From: Stappia sp. ES.058
GTDB taxonomy: Bacteria > Pseudomonadota > Alphaproteobacteria > Rhizobiales > Stappiaceae
DNA length: 64,000 nt
Assembly: GCF_900105595.1 (NCBI RefSeq)
Contig: NZ_LT629784.1
Location: 3,626,501 to 3,690,500, forward strand
Reading direction: 5' to 3'
The position numbers and the translations under genes are program-made. This document shows, one piece after another, positions 18,564-27,874 of this stretch (its first letter is position 1; every line of letters starts with the position of its first letter). Below the pieces are notes generated by a model. The model did no database searches. It saw only the letters and a list, made by a program, of their open reading frames with translations, and had not been told where the DNA came from.

Positions 18564-19169
18564 ATGGAAAAATTCGACAAGCTGACGGGTGTCGCCGCGC
18601 CGCTGCCGATCATCAACATCGACACGGACATGATCATCCCCAAGCAGTTCTTGAAGACGATCAAGCGCACCGGGCTGGGCAGCGCGCTGTTTCACGAGAT
18701 GCGCACCCATGACGACGGATCGGAGAACCCCGATTTCGTGCTCAACCAGCCGGCTTACAAAGGCGCCAAGATCCTGGTTGCCGGCGACAACTTCGGCTGC
18801 GGATCGAGCCGCGAGCATGCCCCCTGGGCACTGCTCGACTACGGCATCCGTTGTGTGATCTCGACGAGCTTCGCCGACATTTTCTACAACAACTGCTTCA
18901 AGAACGGCATCCTGCCGATCGTCGTCAGCGAAGACGATCTGGAAAAGCTGATGGACGATGCAAAGCGCGGCGCGAACGCGACGGTGTCCATCGACCTGGA
19001 AGCGCAGGAAGTTCGCGGTCCCGACGGCGGGGTCATCACCTTCGAGATCGACCCCTTCCGCAAGCATTGCATGATGAACGGTCTGGACGACATCGGCCTG
19101 ACGATGGAAAAGGCTCCGGCCATCGACCGTTTCGAGCAGGCAACGGCGGAAACCCGCCCCTGGGCGTAA
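18564..19169 (+). CDS. leuD: 3-isopropylmalate dehydratase small subunit
   Basis: The 201-residue swivelling domain of the Fe-S isomerase of leucine synthesis; it pairs with LeuC, which is not in this window. The diagnostic segment is [16 protein letters not shown] (75-90), with [16 protein letters not shown] near the N-terminus. A GGAG lies just before ATG 18564. A strong hairpin terminator follows. Confidence 0.96.
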   Translation: MEKFDKLTGVAAPLPIINIDTDMIIPKQFLKTIKRTGLGSALFHEMRTHDDGSENPDFVLNQPAYKGAKILVAGDNFGCGSSREHAPWALLDYGIRCVISTSFADIFYNNCFKNGILPIVVSEDDLEKLMDDAKRGANATVSIDLEAQEVRGPDGGVITFEIDPFRKHCMMNGLDDIGLTMEKAPAIDRFEQATAETRPWA

Positions 19170-19215
19170 GGCCCGGGCTGACCGCAAACAACGGCGGCCA
19201 GCCCCCCCATGTGAG

Positions 19216-19244
19216 AACGCCCGGCCCTATGCCGGGCGTTTTGC
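19216..19244 (+). terminator. leuD: Intrinsic terminator after leuD
   Basis: AACGCCCGGC pairs with GCCGGGCGTT (ten pairs) around CCTAT, ending in TTTTGCG. It lies 46 bases after the leuD stop and just before the convergent ohrR stop, so it can serve both. Confidence 0.85.
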
Positions 19245-19254
19245 GTTTGCGCGG

Positions 19255-19743
19255 CTAGTCGGTGTCTTTCGGTGGCGCCCCCGCCGACGGACCGCTCAGC
19301 GCACTGCGCAGGGCTTCCAGATCCCCTTTGAGAGCGGCGAGATCGACCCCCGAGACGCTGCATGCGGCGCCGATGCGCGCCGGAACGTCGCGGGCCGCCT
19401 CTTTCAGCGCCGCGCCCGCCTCGGTCAGCGTGACCAGCACCCGGCGCTCATCGTCGGGGTCTCGCCGCCGCGCGACGAGACCTGCCGCCTCCATCCGCTT
19501 CAACAGCGGGGTCAGCGTACCGGAGTCCAGCATCAATCGCGCACCCAGCCGTTTCACCGGGATCGCATCCGTCTCCCAGAGCACCAGCATCGCCAGGTAT
19601 TGCGTGTAGGTGAGATCGAGCGGCGCGAGCGCCCGCGCATAAACGCGCCCGAGCGCGAGCGTGGTGGAATGCAGCGCGAAGCACAGCTGCCGTGACAGCA
19701 GGAGATTGACATCGGGGTCGGGGGCGGCGGCGCGGGTCGACAT
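19255..19743 (-). CDS. ohrR: Organic-peroxide-sensing repressor OhrR (MarR family)
   Basis: A 162-residue MarR-family repressor that releases DNA when its reactive cysteine is oxidised by organic hydroperoxides. That cysteine is C21 in RQLCFALHST, the position conserved in OhrR. TYTQYLAMLVLWE and the wing RRDPDDERRVLVTLT also fit. A second Cys near residue 127 (GAACSV) could form the disulfide of the two-Cys type. ATG 19743 is chosen; the frame is open upstream, but only this start matches the family. It is divergent from ohr with operators between them. Confidence 0.93.
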   Translation of the reverse strand: MSTRAAAPDPDVNLLLSRQLCFALHSTTLALGRVYARALAPLDLTYTQYLAMLVLWETDAIPVKRLGARLMLDSGTLTPLLKRMEAAGLVARRRDPDDERRVLVTLTEAGAALKEAARDVPARIGAACSVSGVDLAALKGDLEALRSALSGPSAGAPPKDTD

Positions 19744-19809
19744 GGCGGCAGTGCTCTTTCTCGGATCCTGAAGCTGTTCAATCGGGCAGACCACCCCAGC
19801 TGTCAAGCT

Positions 19810-19838
19810 TTGCAAAATTTAATTGTGCACAATATAAT
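19810..19838 (+). promoter_or_regulatory. ohr: ohr promoter
   Basis: TTGCAA (19810-19815), a 17-base spacer and a perfect TATAAT (19833-19838) point at ohr, with the start of transcription expected near 19845. The -10 hexamer is the centre of the OhrR dyad, so repressor binding would directly exclude RNA polymerase. Confidence 0.75.
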
Positions 19839-19842
19839 TGTG
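19822..19842. promoter_or_regulatory. Overlapping OhrR operator palindromes
   Basis: Two inverted repeats share one arm: ATTGTGCACAAT (19822-19833, perfect) and CACAAT-ATA-ATTGTG (19828-19842, perfect). Both resemble known OhrR boxes built on ACAATT/AATTGT arms. They lie between the divergent ohrR and ohr starts and cover the ohr -10. Two dimers could bind on offset faces. Confidence 0.75.
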
Positions 19843-19887
19843 TGGCATTAAAAATCATTCGCGCCATATCGCAAGGGAGTTTTGATG

Positions 19888-20310
19888 ATGAGCGTTCTCT
19901 ACAAAGCACATGCGCAGGCATTCGGCGGACGCACCGGAACGGCCCAGTCGAACGACGGACGGCTCGACGTCACGCTCTCCACGCCGAAGGAACTCGGCGG
20001 CGACGGCGGACAGGGCACCAATCCCGAGCAGCTCTTCGCCGCGGGCTATTCCGCCTGTTTTCTGGGGGCGATGAAATTTGTCGCCGGGCAGGACAAGGTC
20101 AGGCTTCCGGACGACCTTTCAGTCTCGGCAAACGTCGGCATCGGACCACGAGAGGACGGCGGCGGTTTCGGGATAGAAGTGACGCTGACGATCACGGCGC
20201 CGGGCATGGACGATGCGGACACGCAGGCGATCGTCGACAAGGCGCATATCGTCTGCCCCTACTCCCACGCGACCCGCGGCAACATCCCGGTGACGCTCAC
20301 CGTCGCCTGA
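19888..20310 (+). CDS. ohr: Organic hydroperoxide resistance protein
   Basis: The 140-residue OsmC-fold thiol peroxidase reduces organic hydroperoxides. Both catalytic cysteines are present: C57 in [10 protein letters not shown] and C123 in [12 protein letters not shown]. The start is chosen at ATG 19888, eight bases after GGGAG; ATG 19885 and TTG 19882 are in frame just before. It is controlled by the divergent ohrR through the palindromes upstream. A short GCACGA/TCGTGC hairpin (20313-20328) lies after the stop. Confidence 0.95.
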   Translation: MSVLYKAHAQAFGGRTGTAQSNDGRLDVTLSTPKELGGDGGQGTNPEQLFAAGYSACFLGAMKFVAGQDKVRLPDDLSVSANVGIGPREDGGGFGIEVTLTITAPGMDDADTQAIVDKAHIVCPYSHATRGNIPVTLTVA

Positions 20311-20332
20311 TCGCACGATCTGTCGTGCGTCG

Positions 20333-20863
20333 TTACTGCTGATCCTCGTCGCGCTCCTGATCCGCGCGGCGACGATCTGCGCGAAATTCGGTGTTCTCGC
20401 GCTCGATCTGTTCCAGCACGGCCCCGACACGCGAAAGCGCGCCTGCGGTCACACGAAACGCCTCCGCCCGAGCCTCGAACAATCGTCGCGCGATGTCGGG
20501 AAACTCCTGCAGCATGCGCTTGAACAGCGCGCGACGAATGCGGATGACCTCGGTCGCGCCACTGGCTACGGCGCGTGCGGGACGACGTGTCTCGACGAGC
20601 AGCGCGGTCTCGCCGATCAGGCTTCCGGGGCCGAATGTATCGAGCACCTCGCCCGACCCGCCTTCGCCTTCGCCTTCAAGCGAGATGGCTCCGGTGGCCA
20701 CGACGAGCCCGCCATCGGCGCGCTCACCGGCAATAAACAGAACCTCGCCATCCCGGTAATTCACGTTTTCCGCCGAAAAGGCGAGCAGACGCAACTGCTC
20801 TTCCGGAAACTCGGAGAGCAGCGGTACCTGACGCAAAAGATCCATATCCCGGGCGAGACTCAT
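20333..20863 (-). CDS. Cyclic-nucleotide-binding-domain protein
   Basis: A 176-residue protein consisting of one cNMP-binding beta-roll (about 20-130; FGPGSLIGETALLVETRRPARAVA is the phosphate-binding cassette region) and a charged C-terminal helix rich in Glu and Arg. There is no helix-turn-helix, kinase or channel part, so it is a stand-alone sensor or adaptor. ATG 20863 is chosen because the preceding 30 codons lack similarity. It follows the response regulator on the same strand after 99 bases and may belong to the same signalling unit. Function unknown. Confidence 0.82.
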   Translation of the reverse strand: MSLARDMDLLRQVPLLSEFPEEQLRLLAFSAENVNYRDGEVLFIAGERADGGLVVATGAISLEGEGEGGSGEVLDTFGPGSLIGETALLVETRRPARAVASGATEVIRIRRALFKRMLQEFPDIARRLFEARAEAFRVTAGALSRVGAVLEQIERENTEFRADRRRADQERDEDQQ

Positions 20864-20962
20864 GCCAAGAGCATTACGCTGAAGGCTACGATTTGCACAA
20901 GGGCGGATTCCCCCTTCCGTTTGTCTGCCCCTGATCCAATCTCGCGCGGGCACGATCCGGTG

Positions 20963-21646
20963 TCAGGGAACCAGCTTGTAACCGCCTGCTTCCGTTACCA
21001 GAAGCTCCGCATTGGAGGGATCGCGCTCGACCTTCTGGCGCAGCCGGTAAATATGCGTTTCCAGCGTGTGGGTGGTGACTCCGGAATTGTATCCCCAGAC
21101 CTGGGTCAGCAACACGTCGCGGGTCACCGGCTTTTCGCCGGCGCGATAGAGGAATTTCAGGATCGACGTTTCCTTTTCGGTCAGGCGGATCTTGCCTCCC
21201 CCCTCGTCGGTCATCAGCTTCTGCGCCGGGCGGAACGAAAACCGGCCGATCGCGAAAACCGCATCTTCGCTCTGTTCGTGCTGGCGCAGATGCGCGCGCA
21301 CACGCGCAAGAAGCACGGCGAACTTGAACGGCTTGACGACATAATCGTTGGCGCCGGCCTCAAGCCCCAGGATCGTGTCGGAATCCGTGTCGTGCCCGGT
21401 CAGCATGATGATCGGCGCCTTGAACCCCTTCTTGCGCAGAAGCTTGACCGCCTCGCGCCCGTCGATGTCGGGCAGCCCGACATCCATCAGCAACAGGTCG
21501 ACATGCCCGCCTTCGGCGACCGCGATGCCTTTCGCCGCGGTCTCCGCCTCGAGGGTCTCGAATTCATCGTAAAGCGAGAGCTGTTCGACCAGGGCCTCGC
21601 GCAGATCGTTGTCATCGTCGACAATCAGGATCTTGCGTGCGCTCAT
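20963..21646 (-). CDS. OmpR-family response regulator
   Basis: A 227-residue two-domain regulator. The receiver has the acidic pocket D10-D12, phosphorylation site D55 (LLLMDVGLPDIDG) and the KPFK lysine. The C-terminal winged helix shows LTEKETSILKFLY and THTLETHIYRLRQKVE. No histidine kinase gene lies beside it, so it is an orphan here. ATG 21646 has GGAAGG nine bases upstream. It is divergent from an L,D-transpeptidase-like gene, which is a candidate target, and upstream of a cNMP-binding protein. Confidence 0.92.
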   Translation of the reverse strand: MSARKILIVDDDNDLREALVEQLSLYDEFETLEAETAAKGIAVAEGGHVDLLLMDVGLPDIDGREAVKLLRKKGFKAPIIMLTGHDTDSDTILGLEAGANDYVVKPFKFAVLLARVRAHLRQHEQSEDAVFAIGRFSFRPAQKLMTDEGGGKIRLTEKETSILKFLYRAGEKPVTRDVLLTQVWGYNSGVTTHTLETHIYRLRQKVERDPSNAELLVTEAGGYKLVP

Positions 21647-21818
21647 GGGCTGTCCTTCCGTGACGGGGTCTTGCGAAATCAAACCGAACTTCATTCACTT
21701 AAGCAAGTCCGGGCGGTTACGCGACCCGCTATTGACGGAAATTGCCGACAAGGCCAACACAATTGGATCACGGCGGCTTGACCGCTTGGTGAACACGGTT
21801 CCAGCAAAGCGAGACGCC

Positions 21819-22358
21819 ATGTCATCGAACCTGTCGGCCACACCGGTCCTGATCACCGTACGGAGCCTGTCCGCCGGCGCCGCCAGCGGCCGCCTGACCT
21901 GCGGCGGGCTCGACGTCGCCTGCGCGCTCGGACGCGGCGGCATCACCCGCGACAAGCGCGAGGGCGATGGAGCGGCTCCCGCAGGCCGGTTTGCTCTCCT
22001 GACCGTGTATTATCGCGCGGATCGCGTCGCACGACCACGCACGCGCTTGCCGGTCACGGAGCTGCATCCCTGGATGGGCTGGTGTGACGCGCCAGACCAT
22101 CCGCGCTACAACCATCTCGTCACCCGCCCGTTCACGGCCTCGCATGAAGCCATGTGGCGCGACGATCACCTCTATGACATCGTCGTGGTGCTCGATTGCA
22201 ACCTGCGCCCGGCCGTACGAGGGCGCGGCAGCGCCATCTTTTTCCATCTGGCGCGCCCCGGGTATCCCCCGACAGAAGGGTGTGTTGCCGTGAAAGAACA
22301 AGACATGCGGCACATTCTCGAACGCTGCGGTCCCGGCGCCGCCATCTGCATCGATTGA
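21819..22358 (+). CDS. L,D-transpeptidase-like (YkuD-domain) protein
   Basis: A 179-residue protein with the YkuD catalytic signature FHLARPGYPPTEGCVAV: His143 and nucleophile Cys155. L,D-transpeptidases cross-link peptidoglycan or attach lipoproteins to it. No signal peptide is visible at the N-terminus, so export is uncertain; some single-domain YkuD proteins may act in recycling instead. It is divergent from the response regulator over 172 bases. Confidence 0.85.
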   Translation: MSSNLSATPVLITVRSLSAGAASGRLTCGGLDVACALGRGGITRDKREGDGAAPAGRFALLTVYYRADRVARPRTRLPVTELHPWMGWCDAPDHPRYNHLVTRPFTASHEAMWRDDHLYDIVVVLDCNLRPAVRGRGSAIFFHLARPGYPPTEGCVAVKEQDMRHILERCGPGAAICID

Positions 22359-22488
22359 TGCGGCACACGTGAACGGTGCGTTGAGACGTTCACGACTGGT
22401 TCGCAGGCGCGCGACACTTATCTTTGCCAGTACGCTCGATGGCGGCTGCGCTCCTCGCGGAGGCAGCATGAAAACTGGAGAAACGCCC

Positions 22489-23406
22489 ATGTCGGTCAGA
22501 CCGGTCACACATGTTTCCGCGGCCCAGCCGACGCTGGAAGGCGCCGGCGTCAAGCTGCACCGGGCCTTCGGCTTCGGCGAGCCGACGGCGCATGATCCGT
22601 TCCTGCTGTTCGACGATTTTCGCAACGAACGCCCTCAGGATTACGAGGCGGGCTTCCCCTGGCATCCCCACCGCGGGATCGAGACGATTACCTATGTGCT
22701 GGCGGGAACCGTCGATCACGGCGACAGCCTCGGCAACCGCGGCACGCTTGGCGCGGGTGACATCCAATGGATGACCGCCGGCAGCGGGATCATGCATCAG
22801 GAGATGCCGCATGGCGATGCGCGCGGGCGCATGCACGGCTTCCAGCTCTGGGCGAACCTGCCGTCCTCGCTGAAGATGACCGCGCCGCGCTATCAGGACG
22901 TGCCCTCGGGCGAAATCGCCGAGATCGTGGACGACGACGGCACGGTCGTCCGGGTTATTTGCGGCGAGTTCTGGGGCAAGCGCGGCCCGGTCGACGGCAT
23001 CGCCGCCGACCCCTGCTATCTCGACATCTCGATTCCAGCGGGACGCACGAAACGCTTTCCTGTCGACACTTATCGCCAGGCCTTCGCCTATATCTTCGAA
23101 GGTTCGGGCAGCTTCCGCGACGCCTCCACCCCCTCCGGCATCCTGCTGGAAAAGGAAGTCGACGGACGCGAGATCCACGTGCGCGACGAAAGCGGAGACC
23201 GCACGTTGGTGCGTTTCGGCACCGGAGACGAGGTGACGGTCACAGCAGGAGAGGCGGGCATTCGCTTTCTGCTCGTTTCCGGCGCACCGATCCGCGAGCC
23301 CGTTGCCTGGCATGGTCCGATCGTGATGAACACGCGCCAGCAACTGATGGAAGCTGTCACCGACCTGCAGCGCGGCACATTCATCCGCGAGGAAGCGCGG
23401 CGGTAG
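22489..23406 (+). CDS. Pirin-family protein
   Basis: A bicupin of 305 residues. The N-terminal cupin keeps all four metal ligands: H59 and H61 (WHPHRGIETITY), H103 and E105 (GSGIMHQEMP). Bacterial pirins bind iron and several are quercetin 2,3-dioxygenases; others are redox-linked regulators. ATG 22489 follows GGAG with an eight-base spacer; ATG 22468, which follows GGAGG, is an alternative. Its neighbours give no pathway. Confidence 0.92.
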   Translation: MSVRPVTHVSAAQPTLEGAGVKLHRAFGFGEPTAHDPFLLFDDFRNERPQDYEAGFPWHPHRGIETITYVLAGTVDHGDSLGNRGTLGAGDIQWMTAGSGIMHQEMPHGDARGRMHGFQLWANLPSSLKMTAPRYQDVPSGEIAEIVDDDGTVVRVICGEFWGKRGPVDGIAADPCYLDISIPAGRTKRFPVDTYRQAFAYIFEGSGSFRDASTPSGILLEKEVDGREIHVRDESGDRTLVRFGTGDEVTVTAGEAGIRFLLVSGAPIREPVAWHGPIVMNTRQQLMEAVTDLQRGTFIREEARR

Positions 23407-23554
23407 CCGGGTCAACGAGGCGACAACGCGAAGACAGCACGGCAAGGGCGCGCGCGGCACTGGAATCGCGCGCGCTTTTCCGCCATATAGGCGCTGTATA
23501 CGGTTCGCCGACACGAACGGCGCGCGAGGCGCGCCACGACAGGCCTCTTCGACG

Positions 23555-24463
23555 ATGAACGCGCGCAGCATACCCTTTTTGAAGATGAACGGGCTCGGCA
23601 ATGATTTCGTTGTGTGGGACGCCCGCGGGGAACCCCTGCGCCTTCCGGTCGAGACGATCCAGACCATCGGCGGTCGCGACACCGGCATCGGCTTCGACCA
23701 GATGATCACGGTGGAGACGAGCCCTGCTGGCGCGGACGCCTTCATGCGCATCCACAACCGCGACGGCAGCGAGGTCGACGCCTGCGGCAACGCAACCCGC
23801 TGCGTCGGACGTCTGCTGATGGAAGAAAGCGGCCGCGACAGTGCAACCATCGAGACCAACGCCGGCCTCTTGATCGCCTCCGCGACCGATGATCCGACCC
23901 GGGTGAGCGTCGACATGGGCGTTCCGAAGTTCGCCTGGAACGAGATCCCGCTGGCGGAAGAGTTTCACGACACGCGCGCCATCGAGCTTCAGGTAGGACC
24001 GATCGATGCGCCGGTGCTTCACACGCCGGGCGTGGTCAATGTCGGAAACCCGCATGCCGTATTCTGGGTCGCGGATCTCGACGCGCATGATCTCGCCGGC
24101 GTCGGATCGCTTCTGGAAAACCATCCGATGTTTCCCGAGCGCGCCAACATCTCGCTCGCCCATGTGCTGTCCGACGACGAGATCGAGATCCGCGTCTGGG
24201 AGCGCGGCGTCGGCCTGACAAGGGCCTGCGGCACCGCCGCCTGCGCGGTCGCAGTCGCCGCTGCGCGCGACCGGCGTACCGGACGCTCTGTCACCGTGCA
24301 TCTGCCCGGCGGGCCGCTCGCGATCGCGTGGCGCGCCAGCGACGACCACATCATCATGACCGGCGCGACCGAGATCGAATACGAAGGCGCCCTGGAGCTT
24401 TCCGACCTGAGCCATCGCAAGACCGCGTCCGGCGACCGGCCGCATCTGGAGGTGGTGTCATGA
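23555..24463 (+). CDS. dapF: Diaminopimelate epimerase
   Basis: The 302-residue cofactor-free epimerase interconverts LL- and meso-diaminopimelate for lysine and peptidoglycan. Both active-site cysteines are clear: C77 in DACGNATRCVG and C225 in TRACGTAACA; MNGLGNDFVVWD opens the fold. Its stop overlaps the mtaB start by four bases, making it the first gene of dapF-mtaB-ftsY-yciB. Confidence 0.97.
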   Translation: MNARSIPFLKMNGLGNDFVVWDARGEPLRLPVETIQTIGGRDTGIGFDQMITVETSPAGADAFMRIHNRDGSEVDACGNATRCVGRLLMEESGRDSATIETNAGLLIASATDDPTRVSVDMGVPKFAWNEIPLAEEFHDTRAIELQVGPIDAPVLHTPGVVNVGNPHAVFWVADLDAHDLAGVGSLLENHPMFPERANISLAHVLSDDEIEIRVWERGVGLTRACGTAACAVAVAAARDRRTGRSVTVHLPGGPLAIAWRASDDHIIMTGATEIEYEGALELSDLSHRKTASGDRPHLEVVS

Positions 24464-25746
24464 GCGTCGATATCGTGACCTTCGGCTGCCGGCTCAATTC
24501 CTACGAGTCGGAGGTGATGAAGCGCGAGGCGGAGGCCGCAGGCCTCTCCGACGCGATCCTGATCAACACCTGCGCGGTAACCGCCGAAGCCGTGCGCCAG
24601 GCCCGTCAGTCGATCCGCAAGGCCAGGCGGGCAAACCCCGATGCCCGCATCATCGTCACCGGCTGTGCCGCGCAGACCGAAGCCGAGACCTTTGCCGGGA
24701 TGGTGGAAGTGGATCTGGTGCTCGGCAACTCCGAGAAGCTGGAGCGCGCCTCCTATGGCCGCGTCGCGCAATTCGGCATCGAGGAAAGCGAGAAGGTCCG
24801 CGTCAACGACATCATGAGCGTGCGCGAAACCGCCTCCCACCTGATCGACGGGCTCGAGGGGCGCGCACGCGCCTTCGTCCAGGTCCAGAACGGCTGCGAC
24901 CACCGCTGCACCTTCTGCATCATCCCCTTCGGCCGTGGCAACTCGCGCTCCGTGCCGATGGGCGCCGTGGTCGACCAGATTGCCCGGCTCGTCGACAACG
25001 GGCACCGCGAGATCGTGCTCACAGGCGTCGACATCACCAGCTACGGCGGCGACCTCCCCGGCACGCCGACGCTGGGGAACTTGTCGCAGAAGATCCTGAA
25101 GCATGTCCCCGGTCTCGACCGGCTGCGGCTCTCCTCGATCGATTCGATCGAGGCCGACCCGGCGCTGATGGAGTTGATCGCGCACGAACCGCGCCTGATG
25201 CCGCATCTGCATCTGTCGCTGCAATCGGGCGACGACATGATCTTGAAGCGCATGAAGCGGCGGCACCTGCGCGCCGACACCATCCGCTTTTGCCAAGAGG
25301 TGCGCGCCGCGCGTCCCGATGTCGTCTTCGGCGCCGACATCATCGCAGGCTTCCCGACGGAAACCGAGGAGATGTTTGAAAACACGCTCGCCATCGTCGA
25401 CGAATGCGGGCTCACGCATCTGCATGTCTTCCCCTTTTCCGCCCGCCGGGGAACGCCGGCGGCGCGCATGCCGCAGTTGGAACGCGCCATCGTCAAGGCG
25501 CGCGCCGCACGGCTGCGCCGGAAGGGCGAAGCGGCTCTCGCCGCGCATCTTCAGGACGAGGTCGGCAAGACCCGCGAGATCCTCGTGGAACGCGACGGAC
25601 TTGGCCGCAGCGCGCAATTCACACAGGTCGAATTCCGGCAGGCCGACGTGCCGGACGCACACGCCGGTGACCTTGTCACCTTGCGCATCAGCGGGCATAC
25701 CGGGCGTCACCTTCTCGCGACCCCACTCGACACACAGGCAGCCTGA
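24460..25746 (+). CDS. mtaB: tRNA t6A37 methylthiotransferase MtaB
   Basis: A 428-residue radical-SAM enzyme that converts t6A37 to ms2t6A37 in ANN-decoding tRNAs. The UPF0004 cluster cysteines are C10, C38 and C69; the radical-SAM CxxxCxxC is C146/C150/C153 (GCDHRCTFC). A C-terminal TRAM-like region follows. GGAGGTGG precedes ATG 24460, which overlaps the dapF stop as ATGA. The MtaB rather than MiaB assignment rests on the short CRLNSYE N-terminus and the dapF/ftsY neighbourhood. Confidence 0.93.
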   Translation: MSVDIVTFGCRLNSYESEVMKREAEAAGLSDAILINTCAVTAEAVRQARQSIRKARRANPDARIIVTGCAAQTEAETFAGMVEVDLVLGNSEKLERASYGRVAQFGIEESEKVRVNDIMSVRETASHLIDGLEGRARAFVQVQNGCDHRCTFCIIPFGRGNSRSVPMGAVVDQIARLVDNGHREIVLTGVDITSYGGDLPGTPTLGNLSQKILKHVPGLDRLRLSSIDSIEADPALMELIAHEPRLMPHLHLSLQSGDDMILKRMKRRHLRADTIRFCQEVRAARPDVVFGADIIAGFPTETEEMFENTLAIVDECGLTHLHVFPFSARRGTPAARMPQLERAIVKARAARLRRKGEAALAAHLQDEVGKTREILVERDGLGRSAQFTQVEFRQADVPDAHAGDLVTLRISGHTGRHLLATPLDTQAA

Positions 25747-25750
25747 TCGC

Positions 25751-26956
25751 ATGAGCGAAACAAAACGCGGCTTCTTCGGACGCCTGTTCGGCTCAAACCC
25801 GAGCGAAGCGGTTCCGGAGGAAACGACCGACGACACCGAGCGCGCACCGCTTTCCAAGCCGGAAGCCGGGACGCCCGCATCCGATGAGCCTGCCGCACAG
25901 GACGCAGCGGCAGAACCCGAGGTCGCAAAGGCGGAATTGCCTGCGGTACCGGAGGAAAACGCGCCTTCCCGGAACACGGAAGCCGCTCCGCCCCCCGAGC
26001 CGGAGGCGGCCTCCCCGCCTGCCCCGGATGAAAAGCCGAAGTCCTGGCTGTCGCGGCTGAAGGCCGGCCTGTCGCGCTCGTCGTCCTCGCTGACCAGCGG
26101 GATCACCGCGCTTTTCACCAAGCGCAAGCTCGACGCGGCCACTCTGGAGGATCTGGAAGATCTTCTCATCCAGGCCGACCTCGGCGTGGACACGGCCATG
26201 GCGATCACCGAGCGTATTAGCGACGGTCGTTTCGACAAGGAAGTGAGCGCCGAAGAAGTCCGCCGGATCCTGGCCGAGGAAGTCGCCAAGGTTCTGGAGC
26301 CGGTCGCAACGCCGCTGACGATCGACGTCGCCCATGCGCCACATGTCATTCTTGTGGTCGGCGTCAACGGCACCGGAAAGACGACGACCATCGGCAAGCT
26401 CGCGGCAAAGCTCCGCGCCGAGGGGAAATCCGTGATGCTCGCCGCCGGCGACACGTTCCGCGCCGCCGCCGTCGAGCAGCTCAAGATCTGGGGCGAACGC
26501 ACCGGCGCGCCCGTCGTCGCGCGCGACACGGGCGCGGATGCCGCGGGGCTCGTCTTCGATGCGATGCAGGAAGCCCGCACGGCCGCCTGCGACGTTTTGC
26601 TGATCGACACCGCCGGACGCCTGCAGAACCGGGCCGAACTGATGGCGGAGCTGGAAAAGGTCGTGCGCGTCATTCGCAAGCACGACCCCTCGGCGCCGCA
26701 CAGTGTGCTTTTGACGCTGGATGCGACGACAGGCCAGAATGCGTTGAGCCAGGTCGAGATTTTCGGGCGCACGGCCGGCGTCACCGGTCTGGTGATGACC
26801 AAACTCGACGGAACGGCGCGCGGCGGCATCCTTGTCGCCATTGCCGCCAAGCACAAGCTGCCCGTACATTTCATTGGCGTGGGAGAAGGGGTTGACGACC
26901 TTGAGGCCTTCCGCGCCCAGGATTTTGCCGCTGCAATCGCCGGACAGGAGATCTGA
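25751..26956 (+). CDS. ftsY: Signal recognition particle receptor FtsY
   Basis: A 401-residue SRP GTPase that docks nascent membrane-protein ribosomes at the membrane. Residues 1-95 form an acidic, Pro/Glu/Ala-rich A-domain, followed by the N domain (about 100-190) and the G domain: GVNGTGKTT (204-212), DTAGRLQ and TKLDGTARGG. The amphipathic segment around residues 98-123 could contact lipid. It starts four bases after mtaB. Confidence 0.97.
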   Translation: MSETKRGFFGRLFGSNPSEAVPEETTDDTERAPLSKPEAGTPASDEPAAQDAAAEPEVAKAELPAVPEENAPSRNTEAAPPPEPEAASPPAPDEKPKSWLSRLKAGLSRSSSSLTSGITALFTKRKLDAATLEDLEDLLIQADLGVDTAMAITERISDGRFDKEVSAEEVRRILAEEVAKVLEPVATPLTIDVAHAPHVILVVGVNGTGKTTTIGKLAAKLRAEGKSVMLAAGDTFRAAAVEQLKIWGERTGAPVVARDTGADAAGLVFDAMQEARTAACDVLLIDTAGRLQNRAELMAELEKVVRVIRKHDPSAPHSVLLTLDATTGQNALSQVEIFGRTAGVTGLVMTKLDGTARGGILVAIAAKHKLPVHFIGVGEGVDDLEAFRAQDFAAAIAGQEI

Positions 26957-26962
26957 CGCCGC

Positions 26963-27607
26963 ATGGAATTCGAACATCAGCCCAACGCCAAGGACCGCAA
27001 GGAAGTATCGCCGCTGCTCAAGCTCGTTCTGGAGCTTGGTCCCCTGGTGCTGTTTTTCTTTGCCAACGCGCGCGGAGAAGCGATCATAGATGCCTTTCCG
27101 GCGCTTGGATCGCTCGGCGATCCGATCTTCCTGGCGACCGCCGTCTTCATGGCCGCAATCACCGTGTCGCTGGCCGTGTCCTACGCGCTGACCCGGCGAC
27201 TGCCGGTGATGCCGGTGGTGTCCGGGGTGGTGGTTCTGGTTTTCGGCGCCCTGACGCTGTGGCTGCACGATGAGCTTTTCATCAAGCTCAAGCCGACCAT
27301 CGTCAATGTGATGTTCGGCACCATCCTGCTCGGCGGTCTCGTCTTCGGGCGCTCGCTGCTCGGCTATGTCTTCGACAGCGTCTTTCGGATGGACGACGCC
27401 GGCTGGCGCAAGCTCACCTTTCGCTGGGGCGTGTTCTTCTTCTTTCTCGCCGCGTTGAACGAAGTCGTCTGGCGCAGCTTCTCGACGGATTTCTGGGTGT
27501 CCTTCAAGGTATTTGGCGTCATGCCGATCACCATCGCCTTCACCCTGGCGCAGATGCCGATGATCAACCGCCACACGCCGGACAGAGAAACCGACGCCGA
27601 CACGTAA
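26963..27607 (+). CDS. yciB: Inner-membrane septation protein YciB (IspZ family)
   Basis: A 214-residue polytopic membrane protein with about six hydrophobic segments. [18 protein letters not shown] and [19 protein letters not shown] are the YciB signatures. The family affects septation and envelope integrity; its molecular function is unknown. It starts six bases after ftsY, so it is the last gene of the operon. Confidence 0.92.
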   Translation: MEFEHQPNAKDRKEVSPLLKLVLELGPLVLFFFANARGEAIIDAFPALGSLGDPIFLATAVFMAAITVSLAVSYALTRRLPVMPVVSGVVVLVFGALTLWLHDELFIKLKPTIVNVMFGTILLGGLVFGRSLLGYVFDSVFRMDDAGWRKLTFRWGVFFFFLAALNEVVWRSFSTDFWVSFKVFGVMPITIAFTLAQMPMINRHTPDRETDADT

Positions 27608-27640
27608 CCACGCCGGTCGTCGATCAACCGCCTGGATCGC

Positions 27641-27847
27641 CTAGTAGTCGGAGAGCTTCATCTCCGCAGAGTAGGTCATTCCGCCGACATCCTTGGTCAC
27701 CGCCTGACCGCACATCACGATGCCCTTGCCCGCGTCATAGGTCATGCTCGGCGGGCCGTGCAGGTCCCAGCCGCTGTTGAGCGCGGCGGTCACCCGGTGG
27801 CAGAACGCGCTTTCGTCGGGGCCGGTGAGATAGCGATAGAGTTTCAT
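27641..27847 (-). CDS. DUF1737 small protein
   Basis: The 68-residue protein matches the DUF1737 pattern: MKLYRYLTGPDESAFCHRV, a central GWDLHGPPSMTYD and a C-terminal AVTK segment. Function unknown. AAAGGA precedes ATG 27847. It lies 27 bases after the CoA-lyase gene and is probably co-transcribed. Confidence 0.85.
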   Translation of the reverse strand: MKLYRYLTGPDESAFCHRVTAALNSGWDLHGPPSMTYDAGKGIVMCGQAVTKDVGGMTYSAEMKLSDY

Positions 27848-27874
27848 GTAAATGTCCTTTGTCTTGCGCGCCGG

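Noticed and set aside
24019..26964. A 981-codon open frame antisense to dapF, mtaB and ftsY
   Set aside because: It mirrors the high-GC third-position bias of the real genes, its product is low-complexity Ser/Arg-rich with no family features, and the opposite strand has three unmistakable genes.
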